64,000 bases of DNA from Onchidella celtica (GCA_963931925.1 OZ007583.1:11652133-11716132); one strand, 5' to 3'; shown: positions 12,034 through 23,105, counted from the stretch's first letter. Notes: a model not told the origin generated them from the letters alone. A program made the numbers and translations.

Positions 12034-13450
12034 TGTTACGAGTCTGGTACTAATGTGGTAGTGCCCTCTAGCTGTTATGAATAGGGTCTTCTCAAAGATC
12101 GTATTATGACTGCATTTTAAATCGAGAGGTATTTACTATTTACTCTTTCGTACCATGCCACACACTAAGAACAATCTGAATAAGTTTCATAAACAGACCT
12201 GCAGGGCCACAAATTTAATTACATTAATTACCCTAACAATTTTGGTCTAGATCTATTACATAGTAAAGACAACATCAGCAGCATCAAATCTAAATTCAAT
12301 AATATGTCACTAGAAGTCTTCTCTAGATTCCTATAATAGTAGGATAATTCTGACTCACTAACAATTTAAGTATTAATTATCTATCTCTCAGATATAGTCT
12401 GCCTACTATCTATCAAGCAATATACTAATGTCTCTGGCGACGATGTCATTTCAGCTATTTGTGCCTACCGCTTATAATGGATCAAGCTCGTCAATATAAA
12501 CTGACGTAGTTAAGTCTATTGGATCTACTCTAGGATGGGCTGGCAATCCCCAGCCTCATCCAGACAAATCAATCCCAATTCACAGATGTGTATGCCAAAC
12601 ATTCATACTAGTTGCAAGTCAATATAAATCTTTGTCTTGCATTCTTGGGTAGCACTCCTAGCATATGCGGCAATCCTGTCCTACTGGATAAATTATGTTC
12701 AGCTCCTCGTTCATTGTTGAATCATCAAAGGACAAACACTTACACTTGGTCCCTGGTATTAGAAAAACCAGGGAACAGTAGACAATAGCGGTGGGCATAT
12801 CTCATTCAAGCATATGGCTTCATCTCAATGTCTATAGTGGACTAGACATGAATCAAACAGACTTATGATTCTTCAGGCAGAATCGTGCCGACGCCTGCAC
12901 AGATTGGAATTTTCTGTATGGAGTAATGGACATAGGTATGGCTACACTTTTATACTGTGCAGCCACCTGCAAATTACCGTCCAAATCCCTAGATTTGATT
13001 GGTGCATCCATGCGAGCTCATCTCGCAGTATTAATATATTCTACGTGGGAGTTGGTCACGGCCTTGTACTAAAAACAGACAAGGTCAATTTAAAATGTCA
13101 AAACAATTACTGAAATCTTTAAACCCTCGTGCTTTCTACATTTTATGTACGAATTTCTGAACGCGACTGAGCGTCTTAAACTATCTATCCTTATTCACCC
13201 CTTCTCTTCCCTTCTAAGTGTTCATCAAAATCACGGGGTCGAGAATTGCACTGTCACTCCTAACTTATCCATTTATTCTATCTCGCCCCACTTTCTTTCC
13301 ATCTCTAAGAAAAAAGTGTTTCAAAAACAAACTGTTCACGAGAACAGTTCAAGGACAAAATTACGCTGGTTATAATCAACGAGACCGTGAAAAATCAACC
13401 CCTTACAAGTCGTGACCCAGCACGACATTTATATTACTTAAACCCTGACA
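12034..13450 (-). repeat. 3' LTR of element 1
   Basis: 1417 bp, TG...CA ended, the same length as its partner at 20068-21484. Mismatches noticed against the partner are near 12351, 12446, 13147 and 13170. The short open frames on the plus strand are identical in both LTRs because the LTRs are copies, and they show no protein family. Confidence 0.95.
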
Positions 13451-13470
13451 TCCCCCACCCCAGTGGAAAT
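13451..13470 (-). other. Polypurine tract of element 1
   Basis: Read on the minus strand, GGGGTGGGGGA directly abuts the start of the 3' LTR, the normal place for plus-strand priming. Element 2 has the same core at 54539. Confidence 0.85.
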
Positions 13471-14126
13471 TTTAAGAAAAATTTACACTATAGGATCGAG
13501 GAAACCACAAAGTTATTGTGGTGGGGGCCCAAGTACTAATGTAGAAAAGTCAGCCTTAAGCTTGAGAACAAAAAATCTAACTAAGACGTGCATATTGGAT
13601 GGACAAAAAGCATACAATTATTGATGCCACGTTCTATAGAATCTAGTCTATCGAAACATTCTGACTCCACACAATCAAACTTCTCACGAACATTTATAAT
13701 AACAATGAGTATATCACTGTATACTGCTGAATTAAAGTATAACTACTATCAAACAATCAGGCCTTACTGAAGGAATAGGCTCATAATTATCCAGTGAACA
13801 CACATAATTGCTGCTTATATACACATTCACAAACAATATATTGTTAATTAAAATACTGTGGTATCCAATGGCAGCAGTAGCTCTGGTAGCTTGGTTTGCC
13901 ATGTCTCCATCTCATTGACCCGCTGACAAGGGCGTCAGGTTTGTCAGAAGTTCAGGTCACAGTCCGGAATGACGCTGGTGGAAAGAGGATATTCACAAAA
14001 AAAAGGATTGTAAAACTGGTTCATAAAGTAGTGAACAAGATAATGTGAATCCATCCACCGCCCAGAATTGAGGGGGACAAGCACTATCCAACCCCAATAC
14101 AAGACACAACACTCTTTAATAGGAAA
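13471..14126 (-). other. Non-coding 3' region of element 1
   Basis: About 650 bp between the pol stop and the polypurine tract. I find no long frame, envelope-like segment or chromodomain here. Confidence 0.6.
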
Positions 14127-17100
14127 CTAAATTAGACGTGACAAAACATCAGCTTGGGAATTGTCACCGCCAGGGATAGCCCGGATAACAAACCGGTATT
14201 CCTGGAGTGCAAGACTCCACCTCGTTAATCGAGCATTTTTAGCCCTGTTAGACTTCAGGAATAACAACGGACGATGGCCCGTTTCAATTATAAACTCGGA
14301 CATGAGTAGATATCGCGAAAATGCGTTTACAGCAAAAATGATAGCGAGGCACTCTCGCTCGATAATTGCATAGCGGCATTCCCTATCTAGCAACTTGCGG
14401 CTGGCGTATAGACACGGCCGCAAGGTATCGTCTCGTTCCTGTAACAACACCGCTCCTAATCCCTTGTCCGACGCATCAGTGCGGACAATAAATATTTGGT
14501 TTATATCTGGCAGTATGAGAATGGGGGAAGTCGAAAACAATCGTTGAACGGTACGAAGTGTATCAGTACATTCGGTTGTCCATTTCACTTTATTAGGAAA
14601 ATTCTTTCTTGTGAGGTCCGACAACGGAGCTGTAAGCGAAGAAAAATTTGGAATGAACTTCCTATAATAATTAAGAAAGCCCAATAAACTACGAACTTCT
14701 TTCTTAGTTCGAGGGGCTTGGAGCTTTAAGATGGTAGTTATCTTCTTGTCATCAGGGGTCTGAACGCCGTGGGCAATTGTATGGCCCAGAAAATTAATTT
14801 CATTGTATCCTAAAAACACTTTACTGGGTTTCGCCGTAAGGCCAGCTCGACGAAGAGCAATAAAAACTTGACGTAGGGCTGCGAGGTGGCCCGACCAATC
14901 GGTTTCATAAATACAAATGTCGTCAAAATACGACAACACGGAATTCATACTCTGGAGCAATATTGTCATCATACGCGAGAAAGTGGCAGGGGCTGTAACT
15001 AATCCAAAAGGCATATAGCGCCACTGCATAAGACCCAACGGGGTCTGAAAAGCGGTATATTGCTTGCTATTCTCATCAAGCGGAATTTGCCAATAGCCTT
15101 TGGAAAGGTCAATTTTAGAAAAAATCGTTGCCCTCGCTAACTGCGCAAAAAGATTCTCCTGGTTGGGAATCGGTTCAGCGTCATATATCGTAACCTCATT
15201 AAGTTTACGATAGTCAATACAAAAACGCACTGTATCATCTTTTTTTTTCACTAAGACGATGGGTGAGTTATATGGGCTCGTCGATCGCTCTATCACTCCC
15301 AGGTGAAACATGTTACGTACCTCGGTGATTATAGTCTCCTGTGCGTGCAGCGGACGCGGGTATGGTTTAACAAAGACGGGTATATCCGTCTTTAATCTTA
15401 TAACATGCTGTACCAATGAAGTATTACCTGGTAGATCAGTAAAGACCGTAGTAAACTCGTTAAGCAAATCTCTTATATCTTGTCTTTGCGATTCAGACAG
15501 ATCTGGATTTATATGTACATCCGAAGTATTTTCAGAAGATTGCAGTGCGGGGATTGAATGCTCTATCTTAATAGGATCATCATCGTAAACTGAAACTAAG
15601 GCCGCATTGGCCTGAGCAACCACATTTCGGCGATTATTCTGACGATTATCATCGTCGGACAGGTACTGCTTTAACATATTTATATGGAACACTTTGTCCT
15701 GTCCCCGAATCTTGATAAGATAATTTACTCGAGAAAGTCTCTTTAGGACTTTAAAAGGCCCCTTCCATGTAAGAAGGAGTTTATTTTTCGTCTCCGGAAG
15801 GAGAACAAGAGTTTGGTCTCCGACGGCCAAGGTTTGCAATCGGCTACCCTGATCACGATATACTTTATAAATACTCGCATGCGCAGTCGAAGATTTTTGT
15901 GCGAGCTGACATGCATTAAGAATTCGATGTCGCAAGTCTACAACGTACTGATATGCAGACCGCGTATCGTTGTCGTCGGTGTCTGATCCGGCGAATAAAT
16001 CACGGAGTATGGCCATTGGACCACGCGGCTTGCGACCATACAATAATTCGAAGGGGGAAAAACCCGTCGATGCGTTCGGTAGTTCTCGGTATGCAAAGAG
16101 AATAGCGGGGAGCTGTCGATCCCAATCAGTCGGCTTGTCGGCCGAAACCCGCGCAAGCATAGCTTTCATGGTAGCATTCCATCGTTCACAGCAGCCATTA
16201 GAGTGTGGGTGGTATGGAGATGTCAATCTTTGTTTAATCCCGACCAATTGCAAGACTTTCTTAAAAAGTTCAGAGGTAAACTGTGGACCTCTGTCCGATA
16301 AAATTTCAACCGGAAATCCAAGACGCGAAAAAACAGTAATAAGGGCTTCAGCCACATGATCGGCTGAAATGTCTTTTAGTGGAATGGCCTCTGGCCAACG
16401 GGTTGCGTAGTCAATGACAGAAAGTATGAAGCGATGTCCTCTGTCTGACTTGTGTAGAGGGCCAACTATATCTACGGCAACGCGCTCAAATGGTCTGGAT
16501 ACCATTGGCATCTCCTGCAGAGGAGCCCGCGATGCTCTCCCTTTAGGAGTATGTCTCTGACATACGTCACATGTTGATACGAACCGGTTTACATCTGCGT
16601 AAATACTGGGCCAAAAAAATTGCGATAGTATTCGAGACTTAGTTCTGGCCTTTCCTTGGTGACCCGCCAAGGAAGTGTCATGCGCGAGACGAATAATGTC
16701 GCGACGAAAAGATCTTGGTATTACAAGCTGCATAACGGTCTCTCGCTTATTCCGAAAATTACGATATAATAAGTCATCTTTAATAAGAAACTTAGAGGTA
16801 TCCGGCGCTGTAGGATCAACTTTAGTAGACAAATGTTTCAATGTGGGGTCTGACTGTTGCTCATCATGGAATGCACTAGACGTTATGTTCAATTCAATAG
16901 TAGGGTTACTCAATGCACTGTCTGCTCGTCGACTCGATTGTAGGCGTGTTGTCGCACAAGCAACACTCTCATCCTCAGTCCAAATTTCCAAGTTACCGAT
17001 AGGAAACTTTATTACTTGAGGTACATTCCCTATGATTAAATCAGCCACCGGATTAGGCAGTACACATGCGGTAACAATACCTGTGAGAAAAGGTGTATCA

Positions 17101-17306
17101 ATATAAACTTCTGCAAGACGGAATCGCTCTACAGATCCGCCAAAAGTAATACAAGTTACATCCTTATCCAAAAATTGTGTTGGACGGACTAGTGACTGCC
17201 GAACGCCGATAGTCGTGCATCCGGAGTCACGTAGAACGGAAGCGCGAATCGCGTTCACGCGGCCCTGGTAAAATGTTAATTCACCCAGTTCATGTAGGGC
17301 CGACAT
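14127..17306 (-). CDS. pol: Pol polyprotein: protease, integrase, reverse transcriptase, RNase H
   Basis: 1059 residues. The aspartic protease motif DSG is at 27-29, with LIIGN near 90. The integrase follows: HHCC finger (H209, H216, C246, C249), DD35E triad (D279, D338, E374) and a GPF-type module near 516. Next comes reverse transcriptase with motif A (D733) and YFDD (793-796), then RNase H (D944, E985, D1053). Integrase before reverse transcriptase is the reverse of the usual Ty3/gypsy order and matches Gmr1-like elements. The expected Asp in the TDH motif of RNase H is Gly1010, which should impair the enzyme. The frame is the same as gag and starts eight codons after the gag UGA, so it is probably made by stop readthrough as Gag-Pol. 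The annotated Met is only the first one after the stop. Confidence 0.95.
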   Translation of the reverse strand: MSALHELGELTFYQGRVNAIRASVLRDSGCTTIGVRQSLVRPTQFLDKDVTCITFGGSVERFRLAEVYIDTPFLTGIVTACVLPNPVADLIIGNVPQVIKFPIGNLEIWTEDESVACATTRLQSSRRADSALSNPTIELNITSSAFHDEQQSDPTLKHLSTKVDPTAPDTSKFLIKDDLLYRNFRNKRETVMQLVIPRSFRRDIIRLAHDTSLAGHQGKARTKSRILSQFFWPSIYADVNRFVSTCDVCQRHTPKGRASRAPLQEMPMVSRPFERVAVDIVGPLHKSDRGHRFILSVIDYATRWPEAIPLKDISADHVAEALITVFSRLGFPVEILSDRGPQFTSELFKKVLQLVGIKQRLTSPYHPHSNGCCERWNATMKAMLARVSADKPTDWDRQLPAILFAYRELPNASTGFSPFELLYGRKPRGPMAILRDLFAGSDTDDNDTRSAYQYVVDLRHRILNACQLAQKSSTAHASIYKVYRDQGSRLQTLAVGDQTLVLLPETKNKLLLTWKGPFKVLKRLSRVNYLIKIRGQDKVFHINMLKQYLSDDDNRQNNRRNVVAQANAALVSVYDDDPIKIEHSIPALQSSENTSDVHINPDLSESQRQDIRDLLNEFTTVFTDLPGNTSLVQHVIRLKTDIPVFVKPYPRPLHAQETIITEVRNMFHLGVIERSTSPYNSPIVLVKKKDDTVRFCIDYRKLNEVTIYDAEPIPNQENLFAQLARATIFSKIDLSKGYWQIPLDENSKQYTAFQTPLGLMQWRYMPFGLVTAPATFSRMMTILLQSMNSVLSYFDDICIYETDWSGHLAALRQVFIALRRAGLTAKPSKVFLGYNEINFLGHTIAHGVQTPDDKKITTILKLQAPRTKKEVRSLLGFLNYYRKFIPNFSSLTAPLSDLTRKNFPNKVKWTTECTDTLRTVQRLFSTSPILILPDINQIFIVRTDASDKGLGAVLLQERDDTLRPCLYASRKLLDRECRYAIIERECLAIIFAVNAFSRYLLMSEFIIETGHRPLLFLKSNRAKNARLTRWSLALQEYRFVIRAIPGGDNSQADVLSRLI

Positions 17307-17321
17307 GACTGGAATAGCTTT

Positions 17322-17330
17322 TGATTGTCA
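17322..17330 (-). promoter_or_regulatory. Putative gag stop-codon readthrough site (UGA CAA UCA)
   Basis: The gag UGA is followed by CAAUCA, matching the CARYYA context known to promote stop readthrough. Pol lies in the same frame with no other stop between. Readthrough would give Gag-Pol without frameshifting. The alternative is that the stop is a late nonsense mutation of a fused frame like that of element 2. Confidence 0.6.
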
Positions 17331-18551
17331 TGAAGATTCAGAATGACCGTCAGTCTCATAAGGTGTAGATTTAACAGAGCAGGCATTCGCCGCTTCCATT
17401 TTGACGGTACAAAATTTTTGTATGTGGCCTACCCTATTACACCTAAAACACATAATACGATGAGGATCGTTTCCACGATAAGGCAGACTCTGCGGTCTAT
17501 CATAATCATGATTATTATCAAAATGCACTCGTCGCGGCGGTCCCTGAGGCCGGTTATATTGTTGGCCTGGATAGTTGCCACGATAATATGGACGAGGCTC
17601 GTAAAGAGAATAGCTCTGGTATCCTCGACGCGGGGATAAATTACTGCGATTCGGAAAATCCCTCTGTCTAAAAAAAGGCGGCTCTGATTGAGAGCGCGGA
17701 TTTGGGGCCTGACGCCGAGTCGGCCTTGAACGATCGTGTCCGGTTGGCGCTCCTTTGCCCACGTTGGCATAACACGGTGCTGTAGTTGAAGGCTTTGCCA
17801 AAGGACGATTTGGGTGGGCGGACGCATAACGTTCCGCACACGATGTGATTTCTTCAGAGGATGTCGGTGCCCTCTCTTTAAGGTGGGCAACCAAATCGGA
17901 ATGACATGCCGTATAGATTTGGTCTTTTAAGACCAAATCATAAAGTTGAAAATAATTTCCGGTAGTCACGTTCGCGAGTTCGATCCAGCGATCTAAGTAA
18001 TGTTTCAGCCGATTCACATAAGTTGAGAAATTTTCAGATGGCTCTGGTTTACATGCGCGAAATCTCTGATGAAAGCCATCTTCGGTATGTTGGAATCGCT
18101 TAAGCAGTGCTGTTTTAAGCTTGTCATAGTCGTTGGCATCCTCTACTTTGAGGCTATGAAATACTTCTAGAGCCTTACCTGTTAGTAAATTAGAAAGGCA
18201 TGAACTGTACATCGCCTGCTGCCATCCGACGCATTTCGCGTGTAGCTCGAACCGATGCAAATATGCGTCGATCCGGTCCAGTTTTTCATTAAACGTCGGA
18301 AGCTTCGGTTTTGTAGCATATGTATTGCTGGCAGCAGTGGGGGCTATAAGCGATTCTCGCTCTAATTTCTTTATTGCGAGTTCATGCTCCCTTTTTTCCC
18401 TCTCCACAGCCTCTTTTTCTCTCTCTCTTGCTGCTAACCGATCCTCCCGGTCTCGGTCCTGCTGTACTTGTCGTTCGCACCACGAGGCGCGTTCTTCTTC
18501 TGGTATACCCAGGGCCTTGGCAGATTCAATGTATTTCAGAAAATCGGCCAT
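17328..18551 (-). CDS. gag: Gag polyprotein with one CCHC zinc knuckle
   Basis: 407 residues. A charged, probably coiled-coil stretch (about 25-65) precedes a capsid-like region with the retrotransposon-gag pattern of aromatic and Leu positions (about 80-250). A basic, Pro/Arg/Tyr-rich linker and a single zinc knuckle follow (CX2CX4HX4C, C368-C381). The frame ends in UGA followed by CAA UCA, in the same frame as pol. Gag should form the particle and bind element RNA. The start is the first Met, following the long leader. Confidence 0.92.
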   Translation of the reverse strand: MADFLKYIESAKALGIPEEERASWCERQVQQDRDREDRLAAREREKEAVEREKREHELAIKKLERESLIAPTAASNTYATKPKLPTFNEKLDRIDAYLHRFELHAKCVGWQQAMYSSCLSNLLTGKALEVFHSLKVEDANDYDKLKTALLKRFQHTEDGFHQRFRACKPEPSENFSTYVNRLKHYLDRWIELANVTTGNYFQLYDLVLKDQIYTACHSDLVAHLKERAPTSSEEITSCAERYASAHPNRPLAKPSTTAPCYANVGKGAPTGHDRSRPTRRQAPNPRSQSEPPFFRQRDFPNRSNLSPRRGYQSYSLYEPRPYYRGNYPGQQYNRPQGPPRRVHFDNNHDYDRPQSLPYRGNDPHRIMCFRCNRVGHIQKFCTVKMEAANACSVKSTPYETDGHSESS

Positions 18552-18705
18552 AATGTGTATTAGAATCTGTTACTCGTATTGATTCGTATAGAATCAAAAC
18601 ACTAGCACGCTAGTGTGTGCACAATTAATAAGTATTTACCTACTGTTACGGTATACCGCGGTATCAATTATATTATCTCTAACAGTTACTCTCTCTCAAT
18701 ATTAA

Positions 18706-19132
18706 TCCAGTGTCCTATGTTACCACTGCTTCGCGAAAAGAACGTTCTATCTCTCTCTGTAAATTGCAGGCAGTGTCACCTCCACTGCAAAAAATTTTAT
18801 CTCTCTCTCTTTGAATATGAATACTAGTAAGGCAGTGCCGTCTATTCCACTGCAATAAAATATATATGTATCGCCTTCAATGCGACAAATCAGTATCTTG
18901 AGTGATCACTCTCAAAATTTATGTCTCTCTCAACGCGACGAACCAGTGTCCTCTGTTATCACTGTCAAAAATGTATCGCTCTCTCAATGCGACGAATCGA
19001 AAATATATCTCTCTCTCAACGCGACAAATTTGGAATATCTCTCTCTTCTCAAAACGCACACACGCAGTGTCCTCTGTTACCACTGCAAAAACTCTCAAAA
19101 CGCGAACACGCAGTATCCTCTGTTACCACTGC
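18706..19132 (-). repeat. Array of short hairpins in the leader of element 1
   Basis: About seven degenerate units carry GCAGTG, a short loop and CACTGC (clearest near 18770, 18833, 19063 and 19109). Several contain TCCTCTGTTAC in the loop. Each can form a 4-6-bp stem in either strand. They are separated by CT-rich runs and lie between the 5' LTR and gag. Confidence 0.65.
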
Positions 19133-19239
19133 AAAATTATTCTCTCTATATTCGACGTGAAATTAGCACGTGACCAAAAATTTTGTATCTCTCTCTCTCA
19201 CATATCAATACCAGATTACAATTCAACGTGGTTTTAGCA

Positions 19240-20047
19240 AGTGAAACACCTCAGGCATATATTGTAAACATAGCAATGACAATATACTAGTTTAAAGTTT
19301 ATAAGGAAGGAAAAAAAAAATACACTAAACAGGACGCTAGACTCACAAGAAAGACGAACGATAACAGACCCTACAAGTCCTAACTTATATTACAGAAAGT
19401 TTAAGAAAAAGACAGGAGAGACATCTTCCTAAAGAAATGTGAGGAAGCAAGAGAAACGCCACAATCTATACGAATAATGGATCCCTAATAGAACTATTCA
19501 CAGTGAAGCAAATCCCCCCGAGTTATCAATAGTCACCAAGGCACTCCAATATCCTTCGTAATGGCAAAGAAGATATGCTATACTATGATCCCAACCAACC
19601 TCCCGCTCTTAAACTAAACATATAGTAAAGGAAAAAAAGCCTGTAAACACTGAGGGCGGAAAGCACCTCGCCCTCCTCAAAACTGACAATCAGATGGTTC
19701 ACTTAACTTTTACTAGAGGAATTCAGATGGTGATGTCCTCAATCCATAGCTCGTTCCAAGTCCAAAAAAGTGTCGTCTTTCTGTTACAGGTAGATATCTA
19801 AGGTGAATGGTGTCCCTCGCCGGTGTCGTCGGGTCAATGGGATGATCAGCTCGTTACATGAAATCGAAAGAAAATGTCATATTAATACAACTTAACTATA
19901 ACCTAAAGTAAAAAGGACCTGAAATCACAATGTTATAACAGTACAATATGAAATAATTAACTAAAATGCCTTAGATGGATCTAAGGGTAAGTCTGTCAAT
20001 AGGTGTAAAGATTAATGTATCCAAATGGCATGACGTTCTTTAAGTTC
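19240..20047 (-). other. Distal 5' leader of element 1
   Basis: Non-coding sequence between the primer site and the hairpin array. It is A-rich on the plus strand, with no long frame. It probably belongs to the genomic RNA leader. Confidence 0.6.
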
Positions 20048-20049
20048 TT

Positions 20050-20067
20050 TAGGGGGTCCATCTCCAG
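20050..20067 (-). other. Candidate primer binding site of element 1
   Basis: Immediately downstream of the 5' LTR in element sense, the sequence reads C then TGGAGATGGACCCCC. TGG beside the LTR is the usual start of a primer site. I could not match it to a particular tRNA 3' end. Confidence 0.5.
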
Positions 20068-21484
20068 TGTTACGAGTCTGGTACTAATGTGGTAGTGCCC
20101 TCTAGCTGTTATGAATAGGGTCTTCTCAAAGATCGTATTATGACTGCATTTTAAATCGAGAGGTATTTACTATTTACTCTTTCGTACCATGCCACACACT
20201 AAGAACAATCTGAATAAGTTTCATAAACAGACCTGCAGGGCCACAAATTTAATTACATTAATTACCCTAACAATTTTGGTCTAGATCTATTACATAGTAA
20301 AGACAACATCAGCAGCATCAAATCTAAATTCAATAATATGTCACTAGAAGTCTTCTCTAGATTCCTATAATAGTATGATAATTCTGACTCACTAACAATT
20401 TAAGTATTAATTATCTATCTCTCAGATATAGTCTGCCTACTATCTATCAAGCAATATACTAATGTCTCTGGCGACGATGTCATCTCAGCTATTTGTGCCT
20501 ACCGCTTATAATGGATCAAGCTCGTCAATATAAACTGACGTAGTTAAGTCTATTGGATCTACTCTAGGATGGGCTGGCAATCCCCAGCCTCATCCAGACA
20601 AATCAATCCCAATTCACAGATGTGTATGCCAAACATTCATACTAGTTGCAAGTCAATATAAATCTTTGTCTTGCATTCTTGGGTAGCACTCCTAGCATAT
20701 GCGGCAATCCTGTCCTACTGGATAAATTATGTTCAGCTCCTCGTTCATTGTTGAATCATCAAAGGACAAACACTTACACTTGGTCCCTGGTATTAGAAAA
20801 ACCAGGGAACAGTAGACAATAGCGGTGGGCATATCTCATTCAAGCATATGGCTTCATCTCAATGTCTATAGTGGACTAGACATGAATCAAACAGACTTAT
20901 GATTCTTCAGGCAGAATCGTGCCGACGCCTGCACAGATTGGAATTTTCTGTATGGAGTAATGGACATAGGTATGGCTACACTTTTATACTGTGCAGCCAC
21001 CTGCAAATTACCGTCCAAATCCCTAGATTTGATTGGTGCATCCATGCGAGCTCATCTCGCAGTATTAATATATTCTACGTGGGAGTTGGTCACGGCCTTG
21101 TACTAAAAACAGACAAGGTCAATTTAAAATGTCAAAACAATTACTGAAATCTTTAAACCCTCGTGCTTTCTACATTTTATATACGAATTTCTGAACGCGA
21201 CTAAGCGTCTTAAACTATCTATCCTTATTCACCCCTTCTCTTCCCTTCTAAGTGTTCATCAAAATCACGGGGTCGAGAATTGCACTGTCACTCCTAACTT
21301 ATCCATTTATTCTATCTCGCCCCACTTTCTTTCCATCTCTAAGAAAAAAGTGTTTCAAAAACAAACTGTTCACGAGAACAGTTCAAGGACAAAATTACGC
21401 TGGTTATAATCAACGAGACCGTGAAAAATCAACCCCTTACAAGTCGTGACCCAGCACGACATTTATATTACTTAAACCCTGACA
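20068..21484 (-). repeat. 5' LTR of element 1
   Basis: 1417 bp. It should hold the promoter and transcription start of the element. It is nearly identical to the LTR at 12034-13450 and is flanked on the right by the ATTGC duplication. Confidence 0.95.
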
Positions 21485-23105
21485 ATTGCACCACAATGAA
21501 ATACTCCCGCCACTATTTTTTTTTATAATACTAGATGAAGTTCCCGGCATTATCCGGGACAAACCTGTGAACCCATCGTTCTCTTTCTCTCTCTTCTTAG
21601 GTCTAGAAAGCTTCCCATATTCTACTGCCTTACTCCAGATTTCATGCGCACCAGAGCACTACGCACTCATGTCTAATAGGGAAATTGCGTGCACCAAATT
21701 GAACACGTATTAATACATCGTTTTCGGTGCCGTGGGCTTGCTACAGGGAGCCAAAACAAAGATCATTATATTTTACATTTTTACATCTTTTATTTAAACA
21801 CACCTGAAACTTGAATCAACATAATCCATCTATACAAAAGCGATTGAACTGGATTGGTTGACGCTTAAGAAAATTAATTTCATAATGTTTTAAACTGTCA
21901 TTTAGGCTGTGGCGTCGAGCAAAATAAGAGGCGAAATTGCACCACAATGAATTACTCCCGCCACTATTTTTTTTTATAATAGTAGATGAAGTTCTCGGCA
22001 TTTACCGGGATAAACCTGTGAACTCACCGTTCTCTTTGCCACTTTTTGGCCTATAATAAAGCTTCCCACAATTATTCTACAGCCTTACTACAGATTTCAT
22101 GCTCACCAGAGCACTACGCACTTATTATTTTCTGGTAGGGAAATTGTGCGCACCGATTTGAACGCGTACTGATACATCGTTCCCGGTGCGGTGGGCTTAT
22201 CACAGGGAGCCAAAACAAAGATCATTGTATTTTACTTTTTTACAACTTTTTATTTAAACACACCTGAAACTTGAATCAACACAGTCGCCCGATACAAAAG
22301 CGATTGGACTGGATTAGTTGACACTTAAGAAAATTAATTTTATAATTTTTGAAACTGTTATTTTGGCTGTAGAGTTGAGCAAAGAAAGGGGCAAAATTGC
22401 ACCACAATGAATTACTCCCGCCACTATTTTTTTTTATAATAAGAAGACTAGATGAAGTTCCCGGCATTACCGGGATAAACCTGTGAATCCACCGTTCCCC
22501 ACCCCCCCCCCTCTCTCTTGTTGGTCTAGAAAGCTTCCCATAAATATTCTACATCTTACTACAGATTTTATGCACCCCAGAGCGCACTCATTTCTGGTAG
22601 GAAAATTGCCCGCACCGAACTGAACACGCATTAATACATCGTTTCCGGTGCAGTGAGCTTACTACAGGGAGCCAAAACAAAGATCATTGTATTTTACATT
22701 TTTAAAACTTTTATTTAAAAATACCTGAAACTTGAATCAACACACTCGGTAGATACAAAAGCGATTGGACTGGATTAGTTGACACTTAAGAAAATTAAAT
22801 TTATAATTTTTGAAACTGTCATTTAGGCTGTAGAGCCGAGCAAAAAAAGGGGCGAAATTGCACCACAATGAATTACTCCCGCCACTATTTTTGTTTACAA
22901 TAGATTATAATAAGATAAGATAAGATTAGATGAAATACCCGGCATTATCCACCACCGTTAAATCTCTCTTTTTGGTCTACAAAGCTTATTCTGCAGTCTT
23001 CTACATATTTCATGCTCACCAGCGCACTATGCACTCATTTTTGATAAGGGACTTGCGCGCACCAAAATTGCACCACAACGAATTACTCCCGTCACGAATT
23101 TTTTA
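21485..23105 (-). repeat. Helitron-like tandem array, right part
   Basis: Continuation of the array at 11160-12033. Further units have 3' ends near 21531, 21986, 22450 and 22927. Most keep the CCCGG/CCGGG hairpin next to CTAGT on the minus strand, while the unit near 21986 has lost CTAGT. The last unit is shorter and diverged. The units are head to tail. Confidence 0.6.

Larger units (their letters stand above)
12034..21484 (-). mobile_element. Full-length Ty3/gypsy-class LTR retrotransposon with Gmr1-like domain order (element 1)
   Basis: 9451 bp with two 1417-bp LTRs and a perfect target duplication ATTGC (12029-12033 and 21485-21489). It lies on the minus strand in the order LTR, primer site, leader, gag, protease-integrase-reverse transcriptase-RNase H, polypurine tract, LTR. 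The insertion split a unit of the Helitron-like array. I spotted only four LTR mismatches, which suggests a recent insertion. No envelope-like frame is seen. One catalytic RNase H position is altered (see pol). Confidence 0.95.

Noticed and set aside
12865..13375. Plus-strand open frames duplicated exactly at 20899-21449
   Set aside because: They lie in the two LTRs of element 1 and are identical because the LTRs are copies. No domain seen.
13471..14126. Envelope-like gene that would make element 1 a retrovirus
   Set aside because: No open frame with signal peptide, fusion segment or anchor between pol and the 3' LTR. The same is true of element 2.
15310..17019. Plus-strand frames of 70-130 codons over pol
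   Set aside because: Antisense shadows of the pol gene.
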